From Saprospiraceae bacterium (lineage in GTDB: Bacteria > Bacteroidota > Bacteroidia > Chitinophagales > Saprospiraceae), in assembly GCA_016712145.1 (NCBI GenBank), contig JADJRO010000003.1, positions 496,001 through 560,000 of the forward strand: DNA of 64,000 nucleotides. Direction: 5' to 3'. How positions within the stretch are numbered: position 1 is the stretch's first letter; each line of letters starts with the position of its first letter. Position numbers and translations under genes: made by a program. Under the pieces are notes generated by a model that was not told the DNA's origin, did no database searches, and saw nothing but the letters and a program-made list of their open reading frames with translations. Positions 52,130-62,206 of the stretch are shown one piece after another.

Positions 52130-54240
52130 TGGATCGCCGGAAAGAATTTTTAATCAGAGTATATGTTGTATTAGCAGTTTTTGCGCTAATAGCAGGCGTA
52201 CTGATGTGGAAGGCGTTTACAATCAATGTGGTCCAAGGTGACGGGTGGAGAAAGAAAGGAAAAGAATTGTATTTTTCTTTAATGCCGGTCAAAGCGGAAC
52301 GCGGAAAAATTCTTGCTGAAGATGGAAGTCCATTGGCGACTTCCCAACCGATCTTTGAAATCAGGATGGATACTAGAGCATCCGGTCTAACACAGGAACT
52401 GTTTAATAAACAAGTTGATTCTCTTGCAGACAATTTGCAACGGTTTCTGTATCCAGAAAAATCGAAACAGGCAATTAAAAATGTGCTTGTGTCAGCTAGG
52501 AAAAAATCAGACCGGTATGTATTAATAGCACGAAATTTGAATTATGACCAAATGGTCACTGTAAAAAGTTTCCCTTTATTTAGGTTGGGTCCAAATAAGG
52601 GAGGTATGATTACGATAACAGAAAATCGTCGGGAAAAACCATATAAAAATTTCGCTAGCCGAACGATCGGATTGGATCGTGAAAATGCAGAACCAATTGG
52701 CTTGGAAAAATCGTTTGATCATTTTCTCAAAGGGCACGAAGGGCAACGAGTCATGCGTAAAGTGGGTCCAAATATTTACATACCAGTAAATGGCTTGGAG
52801 GAATTGACAGCAAAAAAGGGGAATGATGTTGTAACTACTTTAAATCCAAGTATTCAAGAAATTGCAGAGTTAAGTTTAGCTGATGCGATCACAAAGCATC
52901 ATGCAGAAGAAGGATGCGCAATTGTAATGGATGTAGCAACTGGTGCAATTAAAGCAATTGCAAATTTATCTTGGAATAATACAGGCGAATTGGTTGAAAA
53001 TTACAATTATGCTATTGGAAAATCAAGCGAACCGGGTTCCACATTTAAACTAGCAAGCTTGATTGCTTTGCTCGAGGAGCAAACCGTCGATACAAGTACT
53101 GCAGTAGATTTAAATGGAGGGGCTTGTAGATTCTATGATCGGATCATGAAAGATTCCAAAATGCACGGAGTTGGTAAATCTGATTTGACCTATTCTTTTA
53201 TTCAGTCTTCTAATGTAGGTATCTCTAAAATTGCAGCCTCTGTTTTTGAAAATAATCCAGCTCGTTTTGTGAATTACCTGAAACGATTTGGTCTGAGTAC
53301 AAAAACAGGCATTGAACTCGACGGCGAACCGTCACCTCTGATCAAAGATCCGCAAAAGAATAAAAACACATGGTATGGTACAACCTTACCCTGGATGTCG
53401 GTTGGATATGAGTTGCAACTCACTCCATTACAAATTTTAAACTTTTATAATGGAATAGCAAATAGAGGTCGGGTAATGAAACCCTATTTAGTAAGTGATA
53501 TTTTAAATGGCAATCATACTGTTAAACATTTTGATCCGGTGGTACTTCGAGATTCAATCATTTCTGAATCCTCACTAAACAAAGTGATCGAATTAATGAA
53601 ACAGGTTGTGGATAAGGGAACTGCTAAAAACATTAAAAGTGATGTGTATTCAATTGCCGGAAAAACGGGTACTGCAGTTTCAAATTATTTTGAGAAAGGC
53701 TCCGAGAAAAAAAATTACCAATCATCGTTTGCAGGTTTTTTTCCTGCTGATGATCCTAAATTTTCTTGCATCGTGGTAGTATATAATCCTCAGGAAGCTG
53801 GATTCTATGGTTCGGAGGTTGCTGCTCCGGTTTTTAAAAGAATTGCCGATCGATGCATGCGAACTGTTTTTACAAAAACAGCAGCTATAAACTTGATTCC
53901 GAAATCAACACCAGTCAATGAACGATTGCCTGTAGGAAATAAGGGATTTGCAAGAGATTTTGAAATGGTTTTTAAACACATTGGTTTGCCATTGCATCAA
54001 AAAGAACAGTCAAAATGGATAGAAACGAGTACAGGTGAAGACGGAGTTTATAGTGTAGATTGGAATTTCGATGGGAAGCTTATGCCGGATTTACGTGGAA
54101 TGGGTTTGCGTGATGCAATGTATGTGATGGATGGCTATGGTGTAAAATTAATACCACATGGAATTGGAAAAATTACGACACAGAGTATCAGTCCTGGTTT
54201 GCAAATTAGTAGCAAATTAGTTGAATTATATTTAGAATAA
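52129..54240 (+). CDS. ftsI: Division-specific transpeptidase (FtsI/PBP class B) with PASTA domain
   Basis: The 703-residue class B penicillin-binding protein starts at ATG 52129; a TTG 3 bp upstream is unnecessary. It has one N-terminal membrane helix (about 10-30), a pedestal domain with the RGKILAEDGSPLA motif, then the transpeptidase with S304-T-F-K307, S360-S-N362 and K512-T-G514. The last ~60 residues form a PASTA module (MPDLRGMGLRDAMYVMDGYG). It cross-links septal peptidoglycan with FtsW. A C-terminal PASTA module is common in Bacteroidota FtsI. The start overlaps the FtsL-like stop by 1 nt (TGATG). Confidence 0.93.
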   Translation: MDRRKEFLIRVYVVLAVFALIAGVLMWKAFTINVVQGDGWRKKGKELYFSLMPVKAERGKILAEDGSPLATSQPIFEIRMDTRASGLTQELFNKQVDSLADNLQRFLYPEKSKQAIKNVLVSARKKSDRYVLIARNLNYDQMVTVKSFPLFRLGPNKGGMITITENRREKPYKNFASRTIGLDRENAEPIGLEKSFDHFLKGHEGQRVMRKVGPNIYIPVNGLEELTAKKGNDVVTTLNPSIQEIAELSLADAITKHHAEEGCAIVMDVATGAIKAIANLSWNNTGELVENYNYAIGKSSEPGSTFKLASLIALLEEQTVDTSTAVDLNGGACRFYDRIMKDSKMHGVGKSDLTYSFIQSSNVGISKIAASVFENNPARFVNYLKRFGLSTKTGIELDGEPSPLIKDPQKNKNTWYGTTLPWMSVGYELQLTPLQILNFYNGIANRGRVMKPYLVSDILNGNHTVKHFDPVVLRDSIISESSLNKVIELMKQVVDKGTAKNIKSDVYSIAGKTGTAVSNYFEKGSEKKNYQSSFAGFFPADDPKFSCIVVVYNPQEAGFYGSEVAAPVFKRIADRCMRTVFTKTAAINLIPKSTPVNERLPVGNKGFARDFEMVFKHIGLPLHQKEQSKWIETSTGEDGVYSVDWNFDGKLMPDLRGMGLRDAMYVMDGYGVKLIPHGIGKITTQSISPGLQISSKLVELYLE

Positions 54241-54251
54241 AAAAATGTTCT

Positions 54252-55712
54252 TTGAAAAGTTTGGGAAATCTTCTATCGGGCATTGCAGGTTTTGAATTAA
54301 AAGGTCCTGTTGATAAAACGATTGATGGATTTGAGTTTGATTCAAGGCATGTAAAAAGAGGAATTGTATTTGTTGCCCGGAATGGAGTTCAATTTGATGG
54401 TCATGATTTTATAGAGTCAGCCATTCATCAAGGTTGTGAAGTAATCATTTGTGAGCAGTTTCCAGCAAATTGTATTGAAACCATTTGTTACATAAAGGCA
54501 AATTCGATACCAGATTTGTTGGCTGAATTAATGCACAGGTTTTTTGACTTCCAATTACATGGAATTCAATTGATAGGTGTTACAGGTACCAATGGAAAAA
54601 CAACGATTGCAAGTTTACTGTTTCAATTGTTTACAAAATTGGGATTTAAATGTGGTTTGTTGTCAACGGTTGAAAATATTTTGGTTGATGAGATTATACC
54701 TGCAACACATACAACACCTGATCAAATACGCTTGTATGAATTGTTGTACAAAATGGTTCAAAAACAATGTGCATATGTTTTTATGGAAGTGAGTTCACAT
54801 GCTTTGGATCAAGGTCGGGTTACAGGTTTGAATTTTTGTGCCGGGATCTTTACAAACATTACGCACGATCATTTGGATTATCATAAAACATTTAAGGCGT
54901 ATATAGCTGCTAAGAAATTGTTTTTTGATCGATTGCCAACCAATTCATTTGCTTTAATTAATTCGGATGATCCGAATGGAGGGGTCATGGTTCAAAATAC
55001 AAAAGCACGAAAAGTTAGTTATGCCTTGTCAGGATTAGCAGATTACAGAGCCAGAATTCTTGAAAATGGTTTTGACGGCTTGCATTTAAAGTTTAATGAG
55101 CAAGAATGGCATGCCAGATTGGTTGGAGAATTTAATGCTTATAATCTTTTAGCTGTTTATGCATGTGCTATAGAACTTGGTTTTGCAGGAGAAGATGTGT
55201 TATTAAAAATGTCAGAATTGTATCCTCCGCAAGGTCGCTTGGATTGGATCCGTAATGAACATACTGGTAAAATAGGCATTGTGGATTATGCACATACGCC
55301 GGATGCTTTGGAAAAAATATTAAAAGCAATTAAGAGTATCCGGAAGGCGGATCAAAAAATAATAACTGTAATAGGTTGTGGAGGTGACAGAGATACAAAA
55401 AAAAGACCCGTCATGGGAAGTATTGCTTCTGTTGAAAGTGATTTGTTGATTTTAACATCAGATAATCCGAGGTCTGAAGATCCGGATCAAATAATAAAAC
55501 AAATGGAATCAGGTATTCCTGAAGATAGAAAAATGATCTATTTGATAATTGAAGATCGTTCCCAAGCAATTAAAACAGCTTGTGCTCTTGCCGCAGCAAA
55601 TGATATTATTCTGGTTGCAGGAAAGGGACATGAAAATTATCAGGATATCAAGGGCAAAAAGTTTGCTTTTGATGATAAACAAATTTTGAAAACATATTTG
55701 TTAAACTTATAA
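54252..55712 (+). CDS. murE: UDP-N-acetylmuramoyl-tripeptide synthetase (meso-diaminopimelate ligase type)
   Basis: The 486-residue Mur ligase adds the third stem residue. Motifs are FDSRHVKRG (N-domain), GVTGTNGKTT P-loop (109-118), THTTPDQ, MEVSSHALDQGRV and DNPR (404-407), the last indicating meso-diaminopimelate rather than lysine. The only plausible start is TTG 54252; the ATG at 54245 is in another frame and runs into a stop within 17 codons. One extra T there would also explain this, so an indel is possible. The gene lies 11 bp downstream of ftsI. Confidence 0.92.
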   Translation: MKSLGNLLSGIAGFELKGPVDKTIDGFEFDSRHVKRGIVFVARNGVQFDGHDFIESAIHQGCEVIICEQFPANCIETICYIKANSIPDLLAELMHRFFDFQLHGIQLIGVTGTNGKTTIASLLFQLFTKLGFKCGLLSTVENILVDEIIPATHTTPDQIRLYELLYKMVQKQCAYVFMEVSSHALDQGRVTGLNFCAGIFTNITHDHLDYHKTFKAYIAAKKLFFDRLPTNSFALINSDDPNGGVMVQNTKARKVSYALSGLADYRARILENGFDGLHLKFNEQEWHARLVGEFNAYNLLAVYACAIELGFAGEDVLLKMSELYPPQGRLDWIRNEHTGKIGIVDYAHTPDALEKILKAIKSIRKADQKIITVIGCGGDRDTKKRPVMGSIASVESDLLILTSDNPRSEDPDQIIKQMESGIPEDRKMIYLIIEDRSQAIKTACALAAANDIILVAGKGHENYQDIKGKKFAFDDKQILKTYLLNL

Positions 55713-55962
55713 AAGAAAATAGAGTAGGTTCTATTATCATTCTCAGGTTGGTTTTAACAGATACAGCAGGTGATTGTGACCAACGGGATCAGATCCCTGC
55801 TGTACTGTTAATCTTAATGGGATCAAATGGTGAATTAAACGACAGTCGTATTGAAATGAGAAAAGGCATTTCTGAATTAATTGTCGTTTAATTTAACATG
55901 AATTTTTATTTATATTAAAATTATTATAGCATATTGGGAAATCCCAAACTAATAAATAAGGA
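55713..55962 (+). other. 250-bp structured spacer between murE and mraY
   Basis: There is no gene. Two hairpin-rich parts are visible. At 55763-55803, ACAGCAGG and CCTGCTGT pair around an inner GGGAT-CAG-ATCCC hairpin. At 55835-55891, TTAAACGACA and TGTCGTTTAA pair with GAAATG/CATTTC inside. Neither is followed by a T-run, so they are not ordinary terminators. Other cluster genes are joined by at most 29 bp, so this gap stands out; murF is absent here, as in many Bacteroidota. Confidence 0.6.
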
Positions 55963-57219
55963 ATGTTATATTACTTATTTCAATTTACAGAAAAATTATT
56001 TCACCTTCCGGGTGGTAGGCTCTTTCAATATATTTCTTTTAGAGCTGGACTTGCAATAATTTTATCCCTTATAATTTCAATGGTTTTTGGTAATCGGATC
56101 ATCCGGTTGTTGAGAAAATTACAGATAGGAGAAACAGTTCGCGATCTTGGATTGGATGGTCAAAAGCAAAAGGAGGGAACGCCTACTATGGGTGGTATCA
56201 TTATTATTCTAGCCATTTTAATTCCTTGCTTGCTTTTGTGTAAATTAGAAAATGTGTACATCCAGGTAATGTTATTTACTACAATCTGGATGGGTTTGAT
56301 TGGATTTGCAGATGATTATATTAAAGTATTTTTAAAAGACAAAGAAGGTTTAAAAGCCATTTTTAAAATTCTAGGTCAGGTTGTTTGTGGATTAGTCATT
56401 GCTTTGGTCATGCTTTACCATGAAAAGGTATTGGTCAGAATGCCTAAAGCCGAAGCTTTAAAAATGAAATATACCGTCGAAGAAGAGTTTACCACTTGGG
56501 ATGCTATTCGAAATCAAACACATGAATATGTTTACGTAAAAACGCAACTTACAAACGTTCCATTTCTGAAAGGGAATCGCTTTGACTATTATTGGATTTC
56601 AGAATTTTTTGGAGACAACAATCATCTTTGGATGTGGCTGATTTTTATACCAATTGTTATATTTATTGTTACTGCAGTTTCAAATGCTGCCAATTTAACG
56701 GATGGATTGGATGGCTTAGCCACGGGTGTTTCTGCAATCATTGCAATTACGCTGGCCGTTTTAGCTTATGTTTCTGGAAATGCAATTGTTGCAGATTATT
56801 TGAACATTTTTTATCTGCCTTATAGTGGAGAACTGGTTGTGTTTTCTGCAGCTTTCCTTGGCTCATGTATTGGTTTTTTATGGTATAATTCATTTCCGGC
56901 AAAAGTTTTTATGGGGGATACAGGCAGCCTTGCAATTGGCGGGATCATTGCAGCTCTTGCAATTTTACTTAGAAAGGAATTATTGATTCCTTTGTTCTGC
57001 GGTGTATTCTTTGTAGAAAATCTTTCTGTTGTTTTGCAAGTGAGCTATTTTAAATATACTCGTAAAAAATATGGAGAAGGTAAACGTATTTTTCTTATGT
57101 CTCCTTTACATCATCATTTTCAAAAAAAGGGAATGCATGAAGCAACCATTGCTGTTAGATTCTGGATCATTACCGTAATCTTATCTGTGCTTACAATCAT
57201 TACATTAAAAATCAGATAA
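55963..57219 (+). CDS. mraY: Phospho-N-acetylmuramoyl-pentapeptide transferase
   Basis: The 418-residue protein with about ten membrane helices transfers phospho-MurNAc-pentapeptide to undecaprenyl phosphate, forming lipid I. Motifs include KEGTPTMGGI (aspartates follow in FADDYIKV), NAANLTDGLDGLATG, FMGDTGSLAIGG and PLHHHFQKKG. It is longer than E. coli MraY (360) through an insert at about residues 155-215 seen in Bacteroidota. The start is ATG 55963 with upstream AAGGA. Its 3' end is 3 bp before murD. Confidence 0.95.
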   Translation: MLYYLFQFTEKLFHLPGGRLFQYISFRAGLAIILSLIISMVFGNRIIRLLRKLQIGETVRDLGLDGQKQKEGTPTMGGIIIILAILIPCLLLCKLENVYIQVMLFTTIWMGLIGFADDYIKVFLKDKEGLKAIFKILGQVVCGLVIALVMLYHEKVLVRMPKAEALKMKYTVEEEFTTWDAIRNQTHEYVYVKTQLTNVPFLKGNRFDYYWISEFFGDNNHLWMWLIFIPIVIFIVTAVSNAANLTDGLDGLATGVSAIIAITLAVLAYVSGNAIVADYLNIFYLPYSGELVVFSAAFLGSCIGFLWYNSFPAKVFMGDTGSLAIGGIIAALAILLRKELLIPLFCGVFFVENLSVVLQVSYFKYTRKKYGEGKRIFLMSPLHHHFQKKGMHEATIAVRFWIITVILSVLTIITLKIR

Positions 57220-57222
57220 GAA

Positions 57223-58536
57223 ATGTTGTTAATAATAGGAGCGGGTGAAAGCGGAATCGGAGCAGCATTGCTGGCAAAGAAGTTAGGAATGATCGCATTG
57301 GTGAGTGATGCAAATCTCATTCGGGATTCGTTTAAAAATGAATTGATTTCAAATGAAATAGATTTTGAAGAAGGAGGACACCAAATGGCTTTTGAAATTA
57401 CACCAGAATTTGTGGTTAAAAGTCCAGGAATTTCCGATCAGACCGAAATTATTGAACATTTTTCAAAAAGTGGAATTGAAATTATTTCTGAAATTGAATT
57501 TGCATTTCGCCATTGCAACGCACATATAATTGGAGTAACCGGAAGCAATGGAAAAACTACAACTACGAATCTGATATATCACATATTAGTTACAGCTGGA
57601 AAAAATGTAGTGAAAGCAGGAAATGTTGGACACTCATTTGCAAGGGCATTGAGTCAGAAAAACTGGGATTTTGTTGTTTTAGAACTTAGCAGTTTCCAAT
57701 TGGACGGGATTAAAAAATTTAAACCGGATATAGCAGTCCTTTTAAATATTACTCCGGATCATCTGGACAGATACCAAAATAGTTTTGAAAAATATGTAGC
57801 TTCTAAATTTAGAGTCACCTTAAACCAGGATTCAGAAAATCATTTTATTGTATATGGAAATGATGAAGCGATAAAAAATTATTTACTATTACATCCAACG
57901 AATGCTAAGACACTAAACTGTATTCCGGAATTAACAGAATCTGAGGTTTTGTTGGAAAACAGTTTGCCAATTTTAGATTTGAGCCATTCAAGTCTAAAAG
58001 GAAAACACAATGCAATTAATGCTTTGTGTGCGGTTAAGGCAGCAAAGCTTTTAGATATAGCTGATGAATCGATTCAAGATGCGGTAAATAGTTTTGTGAA
58101 TGACCCACATCGCTTAGAGTTTGTTGTTTCTATAAATGGAGTTGATTTTATTAACGATAGCAAAGCAACCAATGTCGATTCGGTTTTTTGGGCACTGGAT
58201 GCAATGAAAAAACGGGTGGTGTGGATCGCAGGGGGTCAGGATAAAGGAAATGATTATACCGTGTTGGAACCATTAGTAAAGAAGAAAGTCAGTTCATTAA
58301 TTGCGATGGGTGTAGATAACCGCAAGTTACTGGATGCATTTGGAAAGATAATCCCTACGATAAGAGACACTCATAACTTAGATGATGCTGTTAAAAATGC
58401 AATGGACTGCGCTCATGAAGGAGATGTAGTCTTGTTGTCACCTGCTTGTGCAAGTTTTGATTTATTTAAAAACTATGAAGATAGAGGTACACAATTTAAA
58501 GAAGCTGTTAGAAAACTGAAAGTTCTGCAATTATGA
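57223..58536 (+). CDS. murD: UDP-N-acetylmuramoylalanine-D-glutamate ligase
   Basis: The 437-residue Mur ligase adds D-Glu to UDP-MurNAc-Ala. The N-terminal Rossmann-type motif GAGESGIGAA (residues 5-14) binds UDP, then KSPGIS, P-loop GVTGSNGKTTTT (104-115), LELSSFQLD and NDSKATNVDS. Length is normal. Its last bases overlap the ftsW ATG by 4 bp (ATGA). Confidence 0.96.
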   Translation: MLLIIGAGESGIGAALLAKKLGMIALVSDANLIRDSFKNELISNEIDFEEGGHQMAFEITPEFVVKSPGISDQTEIIEHFSKSGIEIISEIEFAFRHCNAHIIGVTGSNGKTTTTNLIYHILVTAGKNVVKAGNVGHSFARALSQKNWDFVVLELSSFQLDGIKKFKPDIAVLLNITPDHLDRYQNSFEKYVASKFRVTLNQDSENHFIVYGNDEAIKNYLLLHPTNAKTLNCIPELTESEVLLENSLPILDLSHSSLKGKHNAINALCAVKAAKLLDIADESIQDAVNSFVNDPHRLEFVVSINGVDFINDSKATNVDSVFWALDAMKKRVVWIAGGQDKGNDYTVLEPLVKKKVSSLIAMGVDNRKLLDAFGKIIPTIRDTHNLDDAVKNAMDCAHEGDVVLLSPACASFDLFKNYEDRGTQFKEAVRKLKVLQL

Positions 58537-59750
58537 CATTGGATATTAGTGAATTAAAAAATAGAATATTAAGTCCAAATTTTATCTGGACTTTGATTTT
58601 TTTCCTGGTAGCAATATCATTGGTTGCAGTATTTAGTGCGTCTGGAAGTATTACAAAATATGATTCAGATAACACAAGCTTTTTTCTTGGAAGACACGTT
58701 AGTTTTATCCTGGTCGGATTATCCATGATTTGGCTATTTAGTAAAATTGACTATCGGTTATTTAATCGATGGGCACCTGTGTTATTAATTTTAACCATTG
58801 CATTACTGATCCTTACTTTTTTTATTGGAGTTAATGTAAATGATGCAAAAAGATGGTTGAATATACCCATCATCAATATGACGTTTCAGGTTTCTGATTT
58901 AGCTAAATTAGCATTGATTCTATATCTGGCCCGCTCTATTTCTGATAAACAAGATGTTATAAAAGGTTTTAGATCGGCATTTGTCCCTATTATGTTACCT
59001 ATACTTATTGTTTGTGGTCTCATAGCGCCTTCAAATTTAAGTACTGCTGCTGTTTTATTTGCAGGATCTATCGGGATGATGTTTGTAGGTCGCATTGATA
59101 TGAAATATATTTTAATTCTGGCAGGCTTGGGTATTTTGTTGTTGGTTATTTTATTGTGGATAGAAACCGTTTTTCCTGGTTTAACCCGAGCAGAAACTTG
59201 GGTGGCTAGAATTACCCGATTCTGGTATGGATCAGAAGATGACTATCAAATTGAACAAGCTAAAATTGCAATTGCAAACGGGAACATCCTGTTGCCAAAT
59301 CCTGGAAAAAGTTTATTGCGAAATTTTATACCATATTCGTATGCAGATTTTATCTATCCGATTATATGTGAAGAATGGGGTTTGTTTCTTGGTGCATTCG
59401 GAGTAATTATAATTTATCTTTTATTGCTATTCCATTGTGTTGGAATTGTTAGTAATACCACACGAGCGTTTGGCGCATTGCTTACAATTGGGATAGGAAT
59501 TAATATGGTGACTCAGGCATTTGCAAATATTGCAGTGGCACTGGGATTGGTTCCGGTCACGGGATTGCCACTGCCATTTATAAGTATGGGTGGAACGTCT
59601 CTGGTTTTTACAAGCATCTCATTAGGAATGATTATAAGTGTTAGCAAACATATACAAAATTTGAAATTGGAATCTGAATCTGGCGATAAAGCAGAATATA
59701 TGTGGCAGGATCAGGAGCTTAATGAAATTCAAAATGAAGTTGCTAATTAG
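58533..59750 (+). CDS. ftsW: SEDS glycosyltransferase FtsW
   Basis: The 405-residue protein with about ten membrane helices is the septal peptidoglycan polymerase. SEDS motifs include AVFSASGSIT, NDAKRWL (RWL), FQVSDLAKLALILYLA and LGLVPVTGLPLPFISMGGTS. It pairs with FtsI. Start ATG 58533 overlaps murD; the stop lies inside the start of murG, so the three are translationally coupled. Confidence 0.95.
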   Translation: MTLDISELKNRILSPNFIWTLIFFLVAISLVAVFSASGSITKYDSDNTSFFLGRHVSFILVGLSMIWLFSKIDYRLFNRWAPVLLILTIALLILTFFIGVNVNDAKRWLNIPIINMTFQVSDLAKLALILYLARSISDKQDVIKGFRSAFVPIMLPILIVCGLIAPSNLSTAAVLFAGSIGMMFVGRIDMKYILILAGLGILLLVILLWIETVFPGLTRAETWVARITRFWYGSEDDYQIEQAKIAIANGNILLPNPGKSLLRNFIPYSYADFIYPIICEEWGLFLGAFGVIIIYLLLLFHCVGIVSNTTRAFGALLTIGIGINMVTQAFANIAVALGLVPVTGLPLPFISMGGTSLVFTSISLGMIISVSKHIQNLKLESESGDKAEYMWQDQELNEIQNEVAN

Positions 59751-60825
59751 TGGTGGCGGTACTGGTGGACATGTATTTCCTGCAATAGCGATTGCGGATG
59801 CAGTTAAATATTTAAATCCAGAAGTGGATATTTTATTTGTTGGTGCATTGGGGAAATTAGAAATGAAAAAAGTACCTGAAGCTGGATATAAAATAATTGG
59901 ACTGCCAATTCGTGGATTTAATAGGAAGTTAAGCATAGAAAATTTAAAATTTGGATACCGTTTAATAAAAAGCATGTTGATGGCTTTTCAAATAATTAAA
60001 AATTTTAAACCCGATGTGGTTCTAGGAGTGGGTGGCTATGCCAGCGGACCGGTTTTACGGATCGCCTCATGGCTTGGAACCACAACCATGATTCAAGAAC
60101 AGAATTCATACCCGGGTATTACAAATAAAATACTTTCGAAAGCTGCATCTAAAATATTTGTTGCCTTTAGTGGAATGGATAAATATTTTGATAAAGCTAA
60201 AATTATTTTAACGGGAAATCCAATACGGAAAGATCTCATTCGTGTGAAAGATAAATCAGAAGGATTGAGTCACTTCAATTTAGAACCTGAAAAAATTACA
60301 ATTGGTGTTTTAGGTGGAAGTTTAGGTGCAGGTGCTATCAATCAAGCGATGTTGAATTGTTACGAATCAATTCTAAAAAGATCAGACATTCAGTGGATTT
60401 GGCAAACGGGTGAATTGTATAAGGATAAAATAGCACAGCATCAGATTTCAGATTGCAAACAGGTAAATGTATTTGCGTTTATTGATCGAATGGATTTATT
60501 TTATGCTGCTTGCGACATCGTGGTATCTCGTGCGGGAGCTTTAACGCTGGCTGAACTGAGTGTACAAGCTAAACCTTGTATATTAATCCCATCTCCAAAT
60601 GTTGCAGAGGATCACCAACGAAAGAATGCACGTGCATTTGTTGAGACCGGAGCTGCTCTAATGATTGAAGATTCCGATTTGTTAAATAAATTTTGGGCAG
60701 GTATAGTGAGTTTGACTGAAGACCCAGGAAAAAGAAAACAAATGAGTGAGCGACTCTTGAATATAAGCAAGCCTATGGCAGCACAAGAGATTGCAAAATA
60801 TATTGTTGATTCTAAAGCGGTTTAG
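59734..60825 (+). CDS. murG: UDP-GlcNAc:lipid I N-acetylglucosaminyltransferase
   Basis: MKLLISGGGTGGHVFPAIAI from ATG 59734 is the classic MurG start (an ATG at 59722 adds MKFK). The protein has about 363 residues. Motifs are GGGTGGH, GVGGYASGPVL, QEQNSYPGITNK, LGGSLGAGAIN and the donor site SRAGALTLAELS followed by AEDHQRKNA. It converts lipid I to lipid II at the inner face of the membrane. It overlaps the end of ftsW by 17 bp. Confidence 0.96.
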   Translation: MKLLISGGGTGGHVFPAIAIADAVKYLNPEVDILFVGALGKLEMKKVPEAGYKIIGLPIRGFNRKLSIENLKFGYRLIKSMLMAFQIIKNFKPDVVLGVGGYASGPVLRIASWLGTTTMIQEQNSYPGITNKILSKAASKIFVAFSGMDKYFDKAKIILTGNPIRKDLIRVKDKSEGLSHFNLEPEKITIGVLGGSLGAGAINQAMLNCYESILKRSDIQWIWQTGELYKDKIAQHQISDCKQVNVFAFIDRMDLFYAACDIVVSRAGALTLAELSVQAKPCILIPSPNVAEDHQRKNARAFVETGAALMIEDSDLLNKFWAGIVSLTEDPGKRKQMSERLLNISKPMAAQEIAKYIVDSKAV

Positions 60826-60826
60826 T

Positions 60827-62206
60827 TTGTATAAAAATTTATATTTTATAGGAATTGGCGGAATTGGCATGAGTGCCCTGGCTCGTTATTTTAATCAGCG
60901 GGGTGTAGTAATTTATGGTTATGACAAAACAGAAACAGAATTAACACGCCAATTGGAACTGGAAGGCATGTCAATTCATTATGAAGATCGGCCGGACTTA
61001 ATACCTCAGGCATTGGATATGGTCATACTAACACCGGCAGTGCCAAATGATTTAAAAGAATACCAAACGATTCTTGAACGAAACATCCCCTATCTAAAGC
61101 GTTCACAGGTTTTAGGGCAAATTACAGCAGGAAATAAAAACATTGCTGTTGCAGGAACCCATGGGAAAACTACAACCAGTTGCTTGTTAGCCCACTTGAT
61201 TTATTGTGCCAACATACCTATGACAGCATTTTTAGGTGGAATTGCGGTTAACTATCAATCGAATTATTTGGATACAGGGGATGATTGGATGGTAGAAGAA
61301 GCAGATGAATACGATCGCTCGTTTTTACAATTAAGTCCAGACCTAGCTGTGATTGGATCATTGGATCCCGATCATCTTGATATTTATGGGACACATGAAG
61401 CAATGATTGAAACCTATCTGGAATTTGCAAGGAAAATCAAACCGAATGGTTTGTTGCTTTTAAGTGATACCATACCAAAACAAGTTCAAGATCAATTTAG
61501 AAATCAACTTCAATCTTTAAGAATTAAAACGTATGGAATCGGTCAATCTGATCTTCGTTTTGAAGTAATTGGAACTGATTCTGGCTGGATGCTGTTTAAT
61601 TATATTAGAAATAATTATAATATGAGTAACTTGCGCCTTCGAATGCCTGGAAATCACAATCTTAGAAATGCAGTTGCAGCAATTACCCTGGCCGAGGAAT
61701 TAGGGATTTCTCAGGAAAGCATTCGAATGAGTCTTGAAAACTTTAAAGGCATAAAAAGAAGATTTGAGTGGATTGAAGAATCAAATGGGCGTGTATTGAT
61801 TGATGATTATGCGCATCATCCGGAAGAATTGAGAGCAGCAATTGAAGCCTGTCGTTCAATTTATCCAGGAAGAAACATTACAGGAATATTTCAGCCGCAC
61901 CTTTACAGTAGAACCAGAGATTTTTTGCATGAATTTGCACATGTTTTGAGTCAATTGGATCAAGTGATTTTAGTCGAGTTGTATCCAGCAAGAGAACCGG
62001 CTATTTTAGGTATCAGTTCTGAAACCATTTACAATCTGCTGACAGTAGATTCAAAATATTTAACCACAAAGAAACAGTTACCGGAATTGTTGCGCACACT
62101 CCAGTTGGATGTCGTGATGACACTGGGAGCTGGTGATCTGGATATGATGCAAAATGAAATTAAACATGCAATTTTTGAGAAGGCAGCCATAACTAATTTA
62201 CTATGA
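60827..62206 (+). CDS. murC: UDP-N-acetylmuramate-L-alanine ligase
   Basis: The start is TTG 60827, 1 bp after the murG stop, giving 459 residues beginning LYKNLYFIGIGGIGMSALA, the usual MurC N-terminus; an upstream TTG (60791) would overlap murG by 35 bp. Motifs are GIGGIGM (9-15), P-loop GTHGKTTT (110-117), VEEADEYDRSF, DPDHLDIYG and IDDYAHHPEE. It adds L-Ala to UDP-MurNAc. It is placed late in the cluster, after murG, as in most Bacteroidota. Its stop overlaps the ftsQ start by 4 bp (ATGA). Confidence 0.95.
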   Translation: MYKNLYFIGIGGIGMSALARYFNQRGVVIYGYDKTETELTRQLELEGMSIHYEDRPDLIPQALDMVILTPAVPNDLKEYQTILERNIPYLKRSQVLGQITAGNKNIAVAGTHGKTTTSCLLAHLIYCANIPMTAFLGGIAVNYQSNYLDTGDDWMVEEADEYDRSFLQLSPDLAVIGSLDPDHLDIYGTHEAMIETYLEFARKIKPNGLLLLSDTIPKQVQDQFRNQLQSLRIKTYGIGQSDLRFEVIGTDSGWMLFNYIRNNYNMSNLRLRMPGNHNLRNAVAAITLAEELGISQESIRMSLENFKGIKRRFEWIEESNGRVLIDDYAHHPEELRAAIEACRSIYPGRNITGIFQPHLYSRTRDFLHEFAHVLSQLDQVILVELYPAREPAILGISSETIYNLLTVDSKYLTTKKQLPELLRTLQLDVVMTLGAGDLDMMQNEIKHAIFEKAAITNLL

